Origin: an uncultured Lactobacillus sp.
Lineage (GTDB): Bacteria; Bacillota; Bacilli; Lactobacillales; Lactobacillaceae
Direction: 5' to 3'
NCBI RefSeq assembly: GCF_945290125.1
Contig: NZ_CALYQV010000013.1
Span: forward strand, 1-43,007
DNA: 43,007 nt
The stretch's first letter is position 1, and every line of letters starts with the position of its first letter. A program made the position numbers and the translations under genes. The notes under the pieces were generated by a model. The model searched no databases. It saw only the letters and a list, made by a program, of their open reading frames with translations, and had not been told where the DNA came from. Shown here one piece after another: positions 15,026 through 24,601 of the stretch.

Positions 15026-16630
15026 TTAACTTTCACTTTTTGCTTTAACATTTTTAACTAAATGAATTTCTCTATCAAATAGGCTTTTCATTTGTTCACT
15101 AAAGTTGTGTGCAATGAAGATTACCGTAGCAGGAGTTGAAGTAACCTCGCGCAATATTTGCATTGTTGCTTTTTGGTCAATGGCACTAGTTCCTTCATCT
15201 ATTAAAATGATCTCGCTCTGGTGAACTAAGGCACGTACCAGCACAATTTTTTGTCTTTGCCCTCCCGAAATATTTAGCTTATTGAGGTCAATTTTTTGAT
15301 TTAGTCCATTATCAAATTTAGCAATGTCACCAGCTAACTCTACTTTATTTACAAGTTGTGGTAAAGCACTCTTAAGTTTATCGGCAAACATTGTCATATT
15401 ATCAGCTATGCTGACGGGGAAAAGTACCGGATCCTGCGGAATATAGCCAATTTTACTCATATCTGGATTAATCCTTGAGCCATCTTTATCTTTAAATATG
15501 ATTTGTCCAGAACTTGGTTTAATCTGTCCCAAGATGAGTTTAAACAACGTTGACTTACCAGCTCCGGAGTCTCCGGTTAATAATATCTTTTCTCCAGGTT
15601 TCACGTCCATATCTGGGAACGTTAAACTTTCACCATTAGGAAATTGCAAACTAAGATCATGGGTACTAAGTGATGCTGGAGTTGCTACTTGTTCAGCTTG
15701 CTCTTTTTTAACTGGCGCAGCCGTTTGGGCAATCTCCTGATTTAAAGTTTTAGATCCCTTTATTTGGCCATAGCGACTAACTATGATTTGAATACTTTGC
15801 CTCAAGTAGAAATTACAATTGCCTACTCCAGTGATTGCACCAAATGCTACTAAGTTAACTTGGAACAAATAACCCGCTTGTAAGAATAAAATTAATGAAA
15901 AAGAAACTGATACCAATCCGTTAATTATACTTAGTAATTGCGTAATCCCATTTTGCTTGACATAAGAATCTTCTAGCTCTTTGGCTGCATCATCAGTTAC
16001 TTTAAATAGTTTTCCTCCGGCAAAATACCGTTGTAGTTCTTCAAGGCCATTAAGCCACTTTTCTAAGCAATCGAGATATTGATTATTACTCTTTGAAATC
16101 TTGGTCATTGAATTTTGTAGTGGCTTTTCTAATAGTTTTGGTAATGATAATGAAATAGTCACCATCAAAATAATAGTGAGAAGTAAACTCCAGTGTAATG
16201 AAATAAGCAGAACAACTACAGATTCTAAATTGATAACACCACCAATTAGACTAAAAATTGGTGCAAAATAATTTTCTTGGCTCTGATTCAGGTCATTTGT
16301 TAATCGATTTTGAATCTGAGCAACAGAATGCTCTTTTTGATTCGCATAAAAGTGAGATACAGATCTTTTTCTGATATGAAAATTAAATTCCTCTTGTTGC
16401 TTTGATAAAAGGAAAGTATTTAGTCCTTGTATTAAATATGAAGATAGGAAAACCACAAAGGAAATGACTATTATAAGTAAAAACTGGTGTAATTTACGTT
16501 GCTGAATTGCTGTGGTTAAAAGCATAGTTATTTGCGTAGTTACAATTGGTAAAGCCCACTCTAAAACGGTAGTCAAAATTAGTATCATGAAGCGTAAAGG
16601 GTTTTGCCTATAAAAGTCCTTAATTGTCAT
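15026..16630 (-). CDS. ABC transporter, fused permease and ATPase (ABC gene 3 of 3)
   Basis: A 534-aa half-transporter: about five or six membrane helices within residues 1-285, then a nucleotide-binding domain. Walker A GDSGAGKS is at 353-360, the Q-loop Gln at 399, the signature NISGGQ at 453-458, Walker B IILIDEG at 474-480 and the H-loop His at 508. There is no C39 peptidase domain. The fold is of the exporter (ABCB/C-like) type; the substrate is unknown. Residues 332-413 are encoded by a 245-bp tract identical to the neighbouring gene, while the rest has diverged. It starts 25 bases after the middle gene. Confidence 0.85.
   Translation of the reverse strand: MTIKDFYRQNPLRFMILILTTVLEWALPIVTTQITMLLTTAIQQRKLHQFLLIIVISFVVFLSSYLIQGLNTFLLSKQQEEFNFHIRKRSVSHFYANQKEHSVAQIQNRLTNDLNQSQENYFAPIFSLIGGVINLESVVVLLISLHWSLLLTIILMVTISLSLPKLLEKPLQNSMTKISKSNNQYLDCLEKWLNGLEELQRYFAGGKLFKVTDDAAKELEDSYVKQNGITQLLSIINGLVSVSFSLILFLQAGYLFQVNLVAFGAITGVGNCNFYLRQSIQIIVSRYGQIKGSKTLNQEIAQTAAPVKKEQAEQVATPASLSTHDLSLQFPNGESLTFPDMDVKPGEKILLTGDSGAGKSTLFKLILGQIKPSSGQIIFKDKDGSRINPDMSKIGYIPQDPVLFPVSIADNMTMFADKLKSALPQLVNKVELAGDIAKFDNGLNQKIDLNKLNISGGQRQKIVLVRALVHQSEIILIDEGTSAIDQKATMQILREVTSTPATVIFIAHNFSEQMKSLFDREIHLVKNVKAKSES
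15393..15637 (-). repeat. 245-bp identical tract, copy 1 (ABC gene conversion)
   Basis: Every base matches 17002-17246 at a constant offset of 1609. Differences resume immediately outside (for example A at 15638 against G at 17247). The tract encodes the Walker A to post-Q-loop part of the ATPase. Confidence 0.9.
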
Positions 16631-16655
16631 AATATCTTACCTCCTTTTTATTGCC

Positions 16656-18239
16656 TTATGTTTTCGTTAAGTGAATTTCTCTGTCAAACATTTCTTTCAT
16701 CTGATCATTAAAGTTGTGTGCAATAAAAATTACTGTAGCAGAACTCGATGTGATTTCCCGCAAAATTTGCATTGTCGCTTTCTGGTCAATAGCACTGGTT
16801 CCTTCATCAATCAAAAAAATTTCACTTTGATGGACTAAAGCTCGCACTAGAACAATCTTTTGTCTTTGACCACCAGAAATATTCAATTTGTTTAAATCGA
16901 TTTTTTGTTCTAAGCCATCATCAAATTTGGCAATATCGCCAGCAAGTTGAACTTTTTTAACTAATTGTGGCAGTGACTTTTTTAATTTATCGGAAAACAT
17001 CGTCATATTATCAGCTATGCTGACGGGGAAAAGTACCGGATCCTGCGGAATATAGCCAATTTTACTCATATCTGGATTAATCCTTGAGCCATCTTTATCT
17101 TTAAATATGATTTGTCCAGAACTTGGTTTAATCTGTCCCAAGATGAGTTTAAACAACGTTGACTTACCAGCTCCGGAGTCTCCGGTTAATAATATCTTTT
17201 CTCCAGGTTTCACGTCCATATCTGGGAACGTTAAACTTTCACCATTGGGAAACTGTAAACTAAGATTAGATGTGCTAATCGCTGCTGGAGTCACAATTTT
17301 TTCAGTTTGAATTTTTCTTACTGGTTTTGCGGTTTTAACAATTTCTTTATTTAGAGATGCCGTTGCCTTCATTTGCCCATAAGAAGTTACTATAAATTTA
17401 ATTCCTTGTTTCAAGTAGCTTAAGCAATTACCTACTGCGGTAATGACGCCAAACACTACTAATTTTTGCTGAAACAAATATCCGGCTAATAAAAATAAAA
17501 TCAGTGAAAAAACCACAGACACTAAGCCGTTGATAACAGTTAATAATTGCATGACACCATTTTGCTTAACATTGGCATCTTCTAATTCTTTAGCTGCGCT
17601 ACCTGTTACCCTAAATAGTTTTGCCCCACTAAAATAACGCTGTATTTCTGCAAGTCCATTAAGCCATTTTTCCAGACAATCGAGATATTTTTGGTTACTT
17701 TGAGAAATTCGAAGCATTGACTTTTGCAAGGGTTTCTCTAACAGCTTGGGTAAAAGTAAAGAGATTACCACCATTATTACAATAGTAACAAGCAAACTCC
17801 AATGCAATAAAATCAATAATATAACAGCAGAAACTATGATGACTACTCCGCCAATTAAACTAAAAAAAGGAGTAATATAATTTTGCTGACTTTGGACTAC
17901 ATCATTTGTTAGCCGATTTTGAACTTGTGCCACTGTGTGATCTTTTTGATCTTCATAACAGTGATTAACAGTTTTCGCTCTGATGGCGATATTATACTGT
18001 TCTTCCTGACAAGACAAAAGGTAGTTTGTCAGACCTTGCATTAAATAATCTGCCATTACACATACAAAACTACATAAAATAGTAATTAAAAAAATTTTAA
18101 AATTGCCCTTTTGAATTGCCGTAGTTTCTATAATACTGAATACTGTGCCAATAATTAGCAGAGCATAGAAACTAATATTGATTAATAGTAAAACAATAAA
18201 CCGCAAAGGATTGGTCTTGTAAAATTCTTTAATTGTCAT
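16656..18239 (-). CDS. ABC transporter, fused permease and ATPase (ABC gene 2 of 3)
   Basis: A 527-aa paralogue of the following gene, beginning MTIKEFYKTNPLRFIVLLL with the same arrangement of membrane helices and ATPase domain. Walker A GDSGAGKS, signature NISGGQRQK and Walker B IFLIDEG are intact. The residue numbering is collinear with the downstream copy over the shared tract. The ATG overlaps the stop of ABC gene 1 by 11 bases. Two or three such half-transporters could assemble as heterodimers. Substrate unknown; peptide or lipid export is typical for this branch. Confidence 0.85.
   Translation of the reverse strand: MTIKEFYKTNPLRFIVLLLINISFYALLIIGTVFSIIETTAIQKGNFKIFLITILCSFVCVMADYLMQGLTNYLLSCQEEQYNIAIRAKTVNHCYEDQKDHTVAQVQNRLTNDVVQSQQNYITPFFSLIGGVVIIVSAVILLILLHWSLLVTIVIMVVISLLLPKLLEKPLQKSMLRISQSNQKYLDCLEKWLNGLAEIQRYFSGAKLFRVTGSAAKELEDANVKQNGVMQLLTVINGLVSVVFSLILFLLAGYLFQQKLVVFGVITAVGNCLSYLKQGIKFIVTSYGQMKATASLNKEIVKTAKPVRKIQTEKIVTPAAISTSNLSLQFPNGESLTFPDMDVKPGEKILLTGDSGAGKSTLFKLILGQIKPSSGQIIFKDKDGSRINPDMSKIGYIPQDPVLFPVSIADNMTMFSDKLKKSLPQLVKKVQLAGDIAKFDDGLEQKIDLNKLNISGGQRQKIVLVRALVHQSEIFLIDEGTSAIDQKATMQILREITSSSATVIFIAHNFNDQMKEMFDREIHLTKT
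17002..17246 (-). repeat. 245-bp identical tract, copy 2 (ABC gene conversion)
   Basis: Identical to 15393-15637. It falls at the same codon positions of the two genes, so it cannot have changed the reading frame. Confidence 0.9.
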
Positions 18240-19830
18240 TTTTACTATCCAGCTTTTTGTTTGATTTTAAATGGATCTGATAATCAAACATACCTTTTAG
18301 TTCAGGACTAAAGTTATGTGCAATCATCAAAACTGTTTTATCAGTATCGAGCAAGTTACCAATAATTTCACTGGTAGTTTTACTGTCAATTGCGCTAGTT
18401 GCCTCATCAAGTAACAGAAATGGTTCTTCATGAATTTCAGCTCTGGCCAAAACCACTTTTTGTCTTTGCCCACCTGATAAATTGCCTTGATCTAAATCAA
18501 CTGTTGTATTAACTTGTTTTGGAAACTTGGCTAAATCCGGCACTAACTGAACTCTTTGTGTAACTTCTTTTAGTTTGCCAGTCAATTTGCGGTTAAACAT
18601 TGTAATATTATTAGCAATAGTATCAGGAAAAAGCGTTGCATCCTGAGCTACGTAACCTAGTTGAGCTTTTCGAGGTGATATTTTGGTTCCATCTTTAGCA
18701 GTAAAGAATACTTCACCTGTTTCAGGCTTAAGTTGTCCCAATAAAACTTTGAATAAAGTCGATTTACCTGTACCTGAATCACCTGAAAGTAAGACTTTAT
18801 CGCCTTTATTAATAGTAAAATCAGGATAGGATATACTTTCACCATTTTGATATTGCACCTTCAAATTATGACATTCAACGCCATAAACTTTAGTGCCTTG
18901 CTTCTTCCCAGGTATTGGCTTTGTCAATTGAGCAATTTCCTGACGCAATTTTTTTGTAGATCTCATCTGCGTCATTGCGCTAATAACTGACCAGAGACCA
19001 TTAAAAATTGTCGAAGCAAAGCTGCCCGCTATGAACCAATCACCTAAGGTGATAATATGTGCAAAAAATAGCAGCCCACTCCACAAGCTTGCACCAATTT
19101 GACCAATAGCATTACCCAAGCCATTAATACTAATAGAAATTCCTTGGATTTTTCTTCTATTAACATTGGCTGCTGCCAGTTTTATGCTATCTTGACCAAG
19201 TGCTCTGTCCAAGCGAGCACCTGCACTATAACGACGCAATTCACTCAAACCAGAAAACCAATTTTCAATTGTATTTAAAAATTCGGCATTTTTCTTTGAC
19301 GCTTCAGCTGTTGAGCTCGACAACTTTTTAGTCATTACTTTTGGTAATGTCAGCACAATGACAGCTGCTATGGCAACGAATAAAATTAATGACCAGTGAA
19401 GTGTAAGCAATGTACCTATTGCCATAATTATACTTAACAAATTAGTCCAGACCTGTATCCAGGGAGTGGCGTAATCATCAGTTAAAATTTTGAGATTGTT
19501 GTTCAAATGGTTTTGAATATTTGAAACTTTATAAGTATTTGACTGATAATAATGGCGCAGGAGTTCTGCACGAATATTATGCAAGCATTCTTGAGTTTGT
19601 TTATTAAACAGAAAAGTTCCTAATGGTAAAAGCAAAACGGAAAAGATTGATATGACAAAATCAACAACCAGCCAAAACACAAATCTGTCCCAATGCCCCT
19701 TCGTTAAATCATTAATTGCATATTTAAAAAGATATGTTCCTAGTGTTCCACAAATGGCATAACCTAAGAAAATAATTAGAATAAATACACTACGGGGAAT
19801 ATTAGTTTTCAAAAGTTCTTTCAGTGACAT
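18229..19830 (-). CDS. ABC transporter, fused permease and ATPase (ABC gene 1 of 3)
   Basis: A 533-aa half-transporter, more distant from the other two. The membrane part starts MSLKELLKTNIPRSVFILIIF. The ATPase has Walker A GDSGTGKST, signature NLSGGQRQK and Walker B LLLDEATSAID, the canonical DEATS form, where the two downstream genes have DEGTS. GAAAGGATAAAGGG lies before the ATG. It is the first gene of the operon, following the prs terminator, with a possible promoter in the AT-rich 19835-19900 stretch. It may pair with either downstream paralogue. Substrate not evident. Confidence 0.85.
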   Translation of the reverse strand: MSLKELLKTNIPRSVFILIIFLGYAICGTLGTYLFKYAINDLTKGHWDRFVFWLVVDFVISIFSVLLLPLGTFLFNKQTQECLHNIRAELLRHYYQSNTYKVSNIQNHLNNNLKILTDDYATPWIQVWTNLLSIIMAIGTLLTLHWSLILFVAIAAVIVLTLPKVMTKKLSSSTAEASKKNAEFLNTIENWFSGLSELRRYSAGARLDRALGQDSIKLAAANVNRRKIQGISISINGLGNAIGQIGASLWSGLLFFAHIITLGDWFIAGSFASTIFNGLWSVISAMTQMRSTKKLRQEIAQLTKPIPGKKQGTKVYGVECHNLKVQYQNGESISYPDFTINKGDKVLLSGDSGTGKSTLFKVLLGQLKPETGEVFFTAKDGTKISPRKAQLGYVAQDATLFPDTIANNITMFNRKLTGKLKEVTQRVQLVPDLAKFPKQVNTTVDLDQGNLSGGQRQKVVLARAEIHEEPFLLLDEATSAIDSKTTSEIIGNLLDTDKTVLMIAHNFSPELKGMFDYQIHLKSNKKLDSKNDN

Positions 19831-19948
19831 TACCCTTTATCCTTTCATCTTTTGTATGTTTTTATTAAACTTTAATTTTATTTCAAAAGCAATTGAATTT
19901 TACTAAGAGGTCAATAAAGCAGACTAAGTGGTAATTCTGTCAAAATAA

Positions 19949-19975
19949 AAGATCTGCCTTATTCAAGCAGATCTT
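19949..19975 (-). terminator. Rho-independent terminator of prs
   Basis: AAGATCTGC and GCAGATCTT pair perfectly around a 9-base loop, followed on the minus strand by TTTTATTTT. Confidence 0.85.
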
Positions 19976-19992
19976 CTATCCTTTTCAACTTA

Positions 19993-20964
19993 TTAATGTT
20001 TATCTTTTTCATAGCGGGTGTTAAACAATGGACTAAGAGGCTCATGTTTTTGAATGCATTTAATTGCATCCCCAATAAGCGGACCCACCGAAACTAGAAG
20101 AGTTTTTTCCAATTTCTTTTCTACTGGTTGATTAATAGAGTCAGTTAGTACCAAATTTTTAATCGGGGAATCATTTAACCTTTGAATAGCGGGACCTGAT
20201 AAAACCGCATGTGTAGCACTGGCATAAACTTCGGTAGCTCCAGCATCTATCAAAGCCTGAGCAGCAAGTGTGATAGTTCCAGCTGTATCAATCATATCAT
20301 CAATGATAATCGCACGCTTACCCTTCACATTACCAATGATATTCATTACTTCTGAAACATTTGCCCGCGGACGGCGCTTATCGACGATTGCAATAGGTGT
20401 CTTTAAAAATTCAGCTAATTTGCGGGCACGGGTTACACCACCGTGATCAGGTGAAACCACTACAGCATTTTCATGCAATTTGTTTCTTAAAAAGTAATCA
20501 GCAAGTAATGGCGCACCCATTAAGTTATCAACCGGAATGTCAAAGAATCCTTGAATTTGTGGTGCATGTAAATCAAGAGATAAAACTCTAGTTGCTCCCG
20601 CTTCTTGCAACATATCAGCTACTAGTTTAGCAGTAATTGGTTCACGGGGTCTCGTTTTGCGATCTTGACGAGCATAGCCATAGTAAGGAATTACGATATT
20701 AATCGTTTGTGCACTAGCCCGGCGAACCGCATCAATCATGATCAACAGCTCCATTAGGTTGTCATTCACCGGCACACTGGTTGATTGTATCAAATATACA
20801 TCTTTGCCCCGCACTGATTCATCAATGTTTATTTGAATTTCGCCATCACTAAAGCGTTGAACACTGGACCTACTTAAGGGCACCCCAACTCGCTCCGCAA
20901 TTTTTTGGGCCAGCGGAACATTTGAATTAAGGGCAAACAACATCATATTGTCTTTATAAGACAT
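19993..20964 (-). CDS. prs: Ribose-phosphate pyrophosphokinase (PRPP synthetase)
   Basis: A 323-aa enzyme converting ribose-5-phosphate and ATP to PRPP for purine, pyrimidine, histidine and NAD synthesis. Conserved parts are all present: [24 protein letters not shown] (38-61), the ATP-site [10 protein letters not shown] (94-103), [18 protein letters not shown] (131-148), [11 protein letters not shown] and the PRPP loop [12 protein letters not shown] (219-230). GGAGGAAATT precedes the ATG. It is monocistronic, ending at a terminator. Lactobacilli often carry two prs genes and I cannot tell from the window whether this is the main copy or the paralogue. Confidence 0.95.
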   Translation of the reverse strand: MSYKDNMMLFALNSNVPLAQKIAERVGVPLSRSSVQRFSDGEIQINIDESVRGKDVYLIQSTSVPVNDNLMELLIMIDAVRRASAQTINIVIPYYGYARQDRKTRPREPITAKLVADMLQEAGATRVLSLDLHAPQIQGFFDIPVDNLMGAPLLADYFLRNKLHENAVVVSPDHGGVTRARKLAEFLKTPIAIVDKRRPRANVSEVMNIIGNVKGKRAIIIDDMIDTAGTITLAAQALIDAGATEVYASATHAVLSGPAIQRLNDSPIKNLVLTDSINQPVEKKLEKTLLVSVGPLIGDAIKCIQKHEPLSPLFNTRYEKDKH

Positions 20965-21137
20965 AATTTCCTCCGTATTAAAATTGTTAACAACTTATTA
21001 TTTTACCAAAAGTTGTCCGAAAAAGTTACTTCCTATATTATTATTCAACTTTAGTTGGTGACATTCAAGCCCTGAATACTAGATTAAACCGTAAAATAGG
21101 ACTTTCTAACAAAATAATTCATAATTTATCAAAGAAA

Positions 21138-21173
21138 AACCTTTCAGTTGGTTTAAATTCTATCTGAAAGGTT
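21138..21173 (-). terminator. Rho-independent terminator of the MurNAc operon
   Basis: AACCTTTCAG and CTGAAAGGTT pair perfectly around a 16-base loop, followed on the minus strand by TTTCTTT. It lies downstream of murQ. Confidence 0.65.
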
Positions 21174-21200
21174 AGCTAAAATTATTTGCAGCCAAACATT

Positions 21201-22097
21201 TTATTCTCCCTGTAATACATGACTAACATTGCCATGATATCTTGTGAGCAACTTGCCAGCTCCATTTTTATCTTTTTTAGTTTTTGCCATTATTATGGCT
21301 AGGTCAACTTTGTTATCGGCTTGTTTTAAGTAAACTAAAGCCTCCTCAGTGGTAACGCTTGTAGTCTCACTTATAATGCGACATGCACGATCAACTAACT
21401 TCGCATTAGTCGGTTGCACATCAATCATCACATTTTGGTAAACTTTACCTTGTTTGATCATTACACCGGTTGAAATCATGTTCAAAATCATTTTTTGTGC
21501 TGTACCGGCTTTCATGCGTGTTGAACCTGTGACCACCTCAGGTCCAACTACTGCCTCTATCGCAATCTTGGCTGTTTGACCAATGACAGAGTTAGGCACG
21601 CAAGCTATTGCAATGGTTAAGGCACCTTTTTTCTTGGCATATTGTAGTCCGCCAACAACATAAGGTGTCCTACCACTAGCAGCTAATCCAATAACCACGT
21701 CATTAGCAGTTATTTTTATTTTGTTTAAATCAGTGCTGCCCAGTACAGCAGAATCTTCCGCTCCTTCTACGGCAGAAAACATTGCACCTTTACCACCAGC
21801 AATTAAGCCAACTGCCCTCTCGGGTTTAATACCATACGTAGGCACTAATTCTGTAGCGTCTAGCACGCCTAAACGGCCACTGGTGCCAGCACCCATATAT
21901 ACTAAACGGCCACCCAGTGCATATCTTTTTGCGGCTTCATCAATCGCAAGTGCAATTTGTTTTTCTTCAAGTGCAACAGCTTGAGCTACCTTTTGATCTT
22001 CTGCATTAATCGTCTTTACCATATTAAGTGTGGACATGGTATCAATGTGAGTCGTAGCAGGATTACGAGTTTCGGTCACTAAATTTTTTATTTCCAT
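21201..22097 (-). CDS. murQ: N-acetylmuramic acid 6-phosphate etherase
   Basis: A 298-aa SIS-family enzyme that splits the D-lactyl ether of MurNAc-6-phosphate to GlcNAc-6-phosphate and lactate in the cytoplasm. MGAGTSGRLGVLDATELVPTYG (68-89) and the EGAED segment hold Glu83 and Glu114, the positions proposed as catalytic in E. coli MurQ. GSTRMKAGTAQKMILNMISTG is the other family hallmark. It is the last gene of the operon with the MurNAc-type PTS and a lipoprotein esterase, 39 bases after the PTS stop. Length matches the family. Confidence 0.95.
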   Translation of the reverse strand: MEIKNLVTETRNPATTHIDTMSTLNMVKTINAEDQKVAQAVALEEKQIALAIDEAAKRYALGGRLVYMGAGTSGRLGVLDATELVPTYGIKPERAVGLIAGGKGAMFSAVEGAEDSAVLGSTDLNKIKITANDVVIGLAASGRTPYVVGGLQYAKKKGALTIAIACVPNSVIGQTAKIAIEAVVGPEVVTGSTRMKAGTAQKMILNMISTGVMIKQGKVYQNVMIDVQPTNAKLVDRACRIISETTSVTTEEALVYLKQADNKVDLAIIMAKTKKDKNGAGKLLTRYHGNVSHVLQGE

Positions 22098-22136
22098 ATT
22101 ATTCCTAACTTATTTTTTAATTGACATAGTTAAATC

Positions 22137-23573
22137 TTATTCTGGAAATAGTTCATTAATTCGGTTTTGATCAACACCAAAGAACCAAGTACAAATGAAA
22201 CCACCTAAATATGCGATTAACATGGCAATCACAAATTGTAACTGTTGTCCTGGTTGAATTATTAGTAAACCAAAAATTCCTGAAACACCCTGAGAAACAG
22301 TACCTAAATGAAAGAGTGAAGCTGCTATACCGCCAAAGCCGGCACCCAAACACGCAGTAATAAACGACCTGCCTAATGGAAGTGTGACAGCGTACATTAA
22401 AGGTTCGCCAACACCTAAAATCGCAACTGGAATTGAACTCATGACCAGTTTCTTAAACCTTTTATTCTTACTCTTGAAGTATAAAGCAAGTCCAGCTCCA
22501 ACTTGACCGCCACCGGCCATTGTTAAAATGGGTAATAAATAGTTAATTCCGTGAGTAGGTCCAGTAGGATCATTCAGCATAACATGGATGGGAGTTAGAG
22601 CTTGATGCAATCCTACAGAAACCAAACCTAAGAACGTTGAAGATAACAGATAACCACCTATCCAGCTTAATTTGGTATATAAGAAATCAAGGACTACATA
22701 AATAATATTTGTTAGCCAATTTCCGACAGGCTGCAAGAAAACTACTGAAATCAAGCAGCAAAAAATCAGTGTCAAAATCGGAGTGAAAAATGTATCGAAT
22801 ATATTAGGCATCCATGTTCTAATCCATCTTTCCGTCAGTGCGACAAATATACCCATAAATAAAGCGGTCAGTAAGCCACCGACACCCGTAACGTATGGTT
22901 TATTTGTGAAGGGCATAGAAATTGCAAGTGAAGCTAAAGGGAATGTTGGCAAACCTAGACTTAAACAGAAGATACCGCCAATACCACCAAGGATTGGACT
23001 ACCTTTAAATTCTTTAGCAGCGTACATCCCTACAAAAACTGGTAAAAAGGCAAATAGACCCCAGCCAATTGTTTTAATAGCCATGTACCACCAGTCATTA
23101 GCAAATGCACTGCCAGTTTGGTAGTCAATAACATTGGTAATACCATTTACGAGCCCTGCGGCAATAATACCTGGTAAGAGCGGTACAAAGACATTAGCAA
23201 TATGATGTAACCCTCTTTGGAGTGGTTTGTCATGCTTAGCCTTTTGGGCAGCTTTATTTTCCTGGGCCTGTTTTTTCACCTCAGCTAAATCACTGTTACT
23301 ATCTTCAGTAGTGAGGTTGATATCAGCTAAATTAGCCATAATTTGAGCTACTTTCGTAACTTTTCCGGGTCCTAAAACAATTTGCAGCGTTTCTGATTGT
23401 ACAACTCCTAAAACACCATCGATTTTTTTCAAAGCATCAATATTAACTAGTGAATTATCTTTGACAGTTAAGCGCAACCTTGTCATACAAGAAACAATTT
23501 CACTTATATTTGATTTACCACCGACTAATTCTAATATTTCTTGTGCTAAATCTTGATCAGATTTTTTTGTCAT
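22137..23573 (-). CDS. PTS EIIBC component, MurNAc/sucrose family (MurP-like)
   Basis: About 478 residues. The N-terminal EIIB domain has the phosphorylated cysteine in VSCMTRLRLTV (Cys29 from the ATG chosen). It is followed by an alanine- and lysine-rich linker and a glucose-superfamily EIIC with about ten helices (GMYAAKEFKGSPILGGIGG, VGEPLMYAVTLPLGRSF). No EIIA domain is present, so a separate EIIA must serve it. The frame opens at a GTG at 23582, but GAGGTGA is ideally placed for the ATG at 23573. Linked to murQ, it most likely imports MurNAc or MurNAc-GlcNAc as the 6-phosphate. Confidence 0.85.
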   Translation of the reverse strand: MTKKSDQDLAQEILELVGGKSNISEIVSCMTRLRLTVKDNSLVNIDALKKIDGVLGVVQSETLQIVLGPGKVTKVAQIMANLADINLTTEDSNSDLAEVKKQAQENKAAQKAKHDKPLQRGLHHIANVFVPLLPGIIAAGLVNGITNVIDYQTGSAFANDWWYMAIKTIGWGLFAFLPVFVGMYAAKEFKGSPILGGIGGIFCLSLGLPTFPLASLAISMPFTNKPYVTGVGGLLTALFMGIFVALTERWIRTWMPNIFDTFFTPILTLIFCCLISVVFLQPVGNWLTNIIYVVLDFLYTKLSWIGGYLLSSTFLGLVSVGLHQALTPIHVMLNDPTGPTHGINYLLPILTMAGGGQVGAGLALYFKSKNKRFKKLVMSSIPVAILGVGEPLMYAVTLPLGRSFITACLGAGFGGIAASLFHLGTVSQGVSGIFGLLIIQPGQQLQFVIAMLIAYLGGFICTWFFGVDQNRINELFPE

Positions 23574-23586
23574 TTTGCTCACCTCA

Positions 23587-24480
23587 CTAGTTCATTTCAT
23601 CCAAAGCCCAATTATAGGCATTTGGTGCAGCTTTGGCCCAATAAGTCCAGTTGTGATTATCGCCACTGTCTTTGACATATTTAACGCTGATATTGTTACT
23701 TTGCAGTTTTTTCACAAAGCGGTTAACATCTTTTACTGGTACAGTAGTATCTGATGATGTGGTTTCGACAAAAAACTTGCTTTTGGCTGATTGATCACCA
23801 AGATAATTTGTCGGGAATAAAGACTGGTAAACTTTATCCGACCAGCTCTTTTTTCCATCAGTAAACGCGTGCATGCTCATTTTAATAGGATTAGTGTTAG
23901 GCAGGTTATACCACACTGAAGGTGAAATCAAAACTGCCTTACCAAACAAGTTAGGATATTTCAGGACAAATCTGGCTGCTCCATAGCCGCCCATTGAAAT
24001 CCCACCAATTGCCGTGTGATCAGGATCTGTTTTAGTTTTATAAAGTTTATTAATTGTCGGCACCATGTCGTGAACGATGGCATCTTCCATTGGCAAGCCG
24101 TCTTTTTGATTAACGTAAAAACTGTTAAACCCATCTACAAAAACCACTATCATTTTCTTGTTCTTTCGGTGGACTAAACCATCCAAGATCTGTTGAGAAT
24201 TAAACCTCTCAAGTAAGTTCCTGTGATTGCCGTTTACACCGTGCAACATGTATAAGACAGGATATTTTTTACTGCCATTAGGATCATAACCCGCTGGCAG
24301 ATAGACATCATAATTCCAGTCCAAGTGCATTTTTTTGGAATACATCGTAGTAGTAACTACTTGACTCTGATTTGGCTTAACAGCAGGATTAGCTGCCTTC
24401 TTTTTACTGCCACAACCAGCTAAGAAGAAAACAATCGGAAGTAGCGTTAAAAACGCTAATCCGCATTTTTTAATTTTCAT
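23587..24480 (-). CDS. Secreted lipoprotein esterase (alpha/beta hydrolase) of the MurNAc operon
   Basis: A 297-aa lipoprotein: signal peptide MKIKKCGLAFLTLLPIVFFLAGC with lipobox Cys23. A mature esterase-D/tributyrin-esterase-type hydrolase follows. The probable triad is Ser162 in GGISMGGYG, Asp244 in TTSSDTTVP and His276 in GDNHNWTYW, with the oxyanion region LHGVNGNHRN. The frame opens at 24552, but AAAGGAG sits before the ATG at 24480, which starts the signal peptide. The EIIBC start is 13 bases after its stop, so the enzyme belongs to muramyl-sugar uptake. It may remove O-acetyl or other acyl groups from wall sugars outside the membrane; this is inferred, not shown. Confidence 0.82.
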   Translation of the reverse strand: MKIKKCGLAFLTLLPIVFFLAGCGSKKKAANPAVKPNQSQVVTTTMYSKKMHLDWNYDVYLPAGYDPNGSKKYPVLYMLHGVNGNHRNLLERFNSQQILDGLVHRKNKKMIVVFVDGFNSFYVNQKDGLPMEDAIVHDMVPTINKLYKTKTDPDHTAIGGISMGGYGAARFVLKYPNLFGKAVLISPSVWYNLPNTNPIKMSMHAFTDGKKSWSDKVYQSLFPTNYLGDQSAKSKFFVETTSSDTTVPVKDVNRFVKKLQSNNISVKYVKDSGDNHNWTYWAKAAPNAYNWALDEMN

Positions 24481-24572
24481 TTTCGACTCCTTTAATAAAG
24501 AAAATAATTTTAAGTGAATATTTTTATAACCTTCGATAAAATTTTTACTCAAAACAGTGTCAACACAAAGTA

Positions 24573-24601
24573 AGTATAGTATTAATTATACCAATTTTCA
24601 A
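24573..24601 (-). promoter_or_regulatory. Promoter of the esterase-EIIBC-murQ operon
   Basis: On the minus strand TTGAAA (24601-24596) and TATACT (24578-24573) are exactly 17 bases apart, giving a leader of about 85 bases before the ATG at 24480. Confidence 0.55.
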
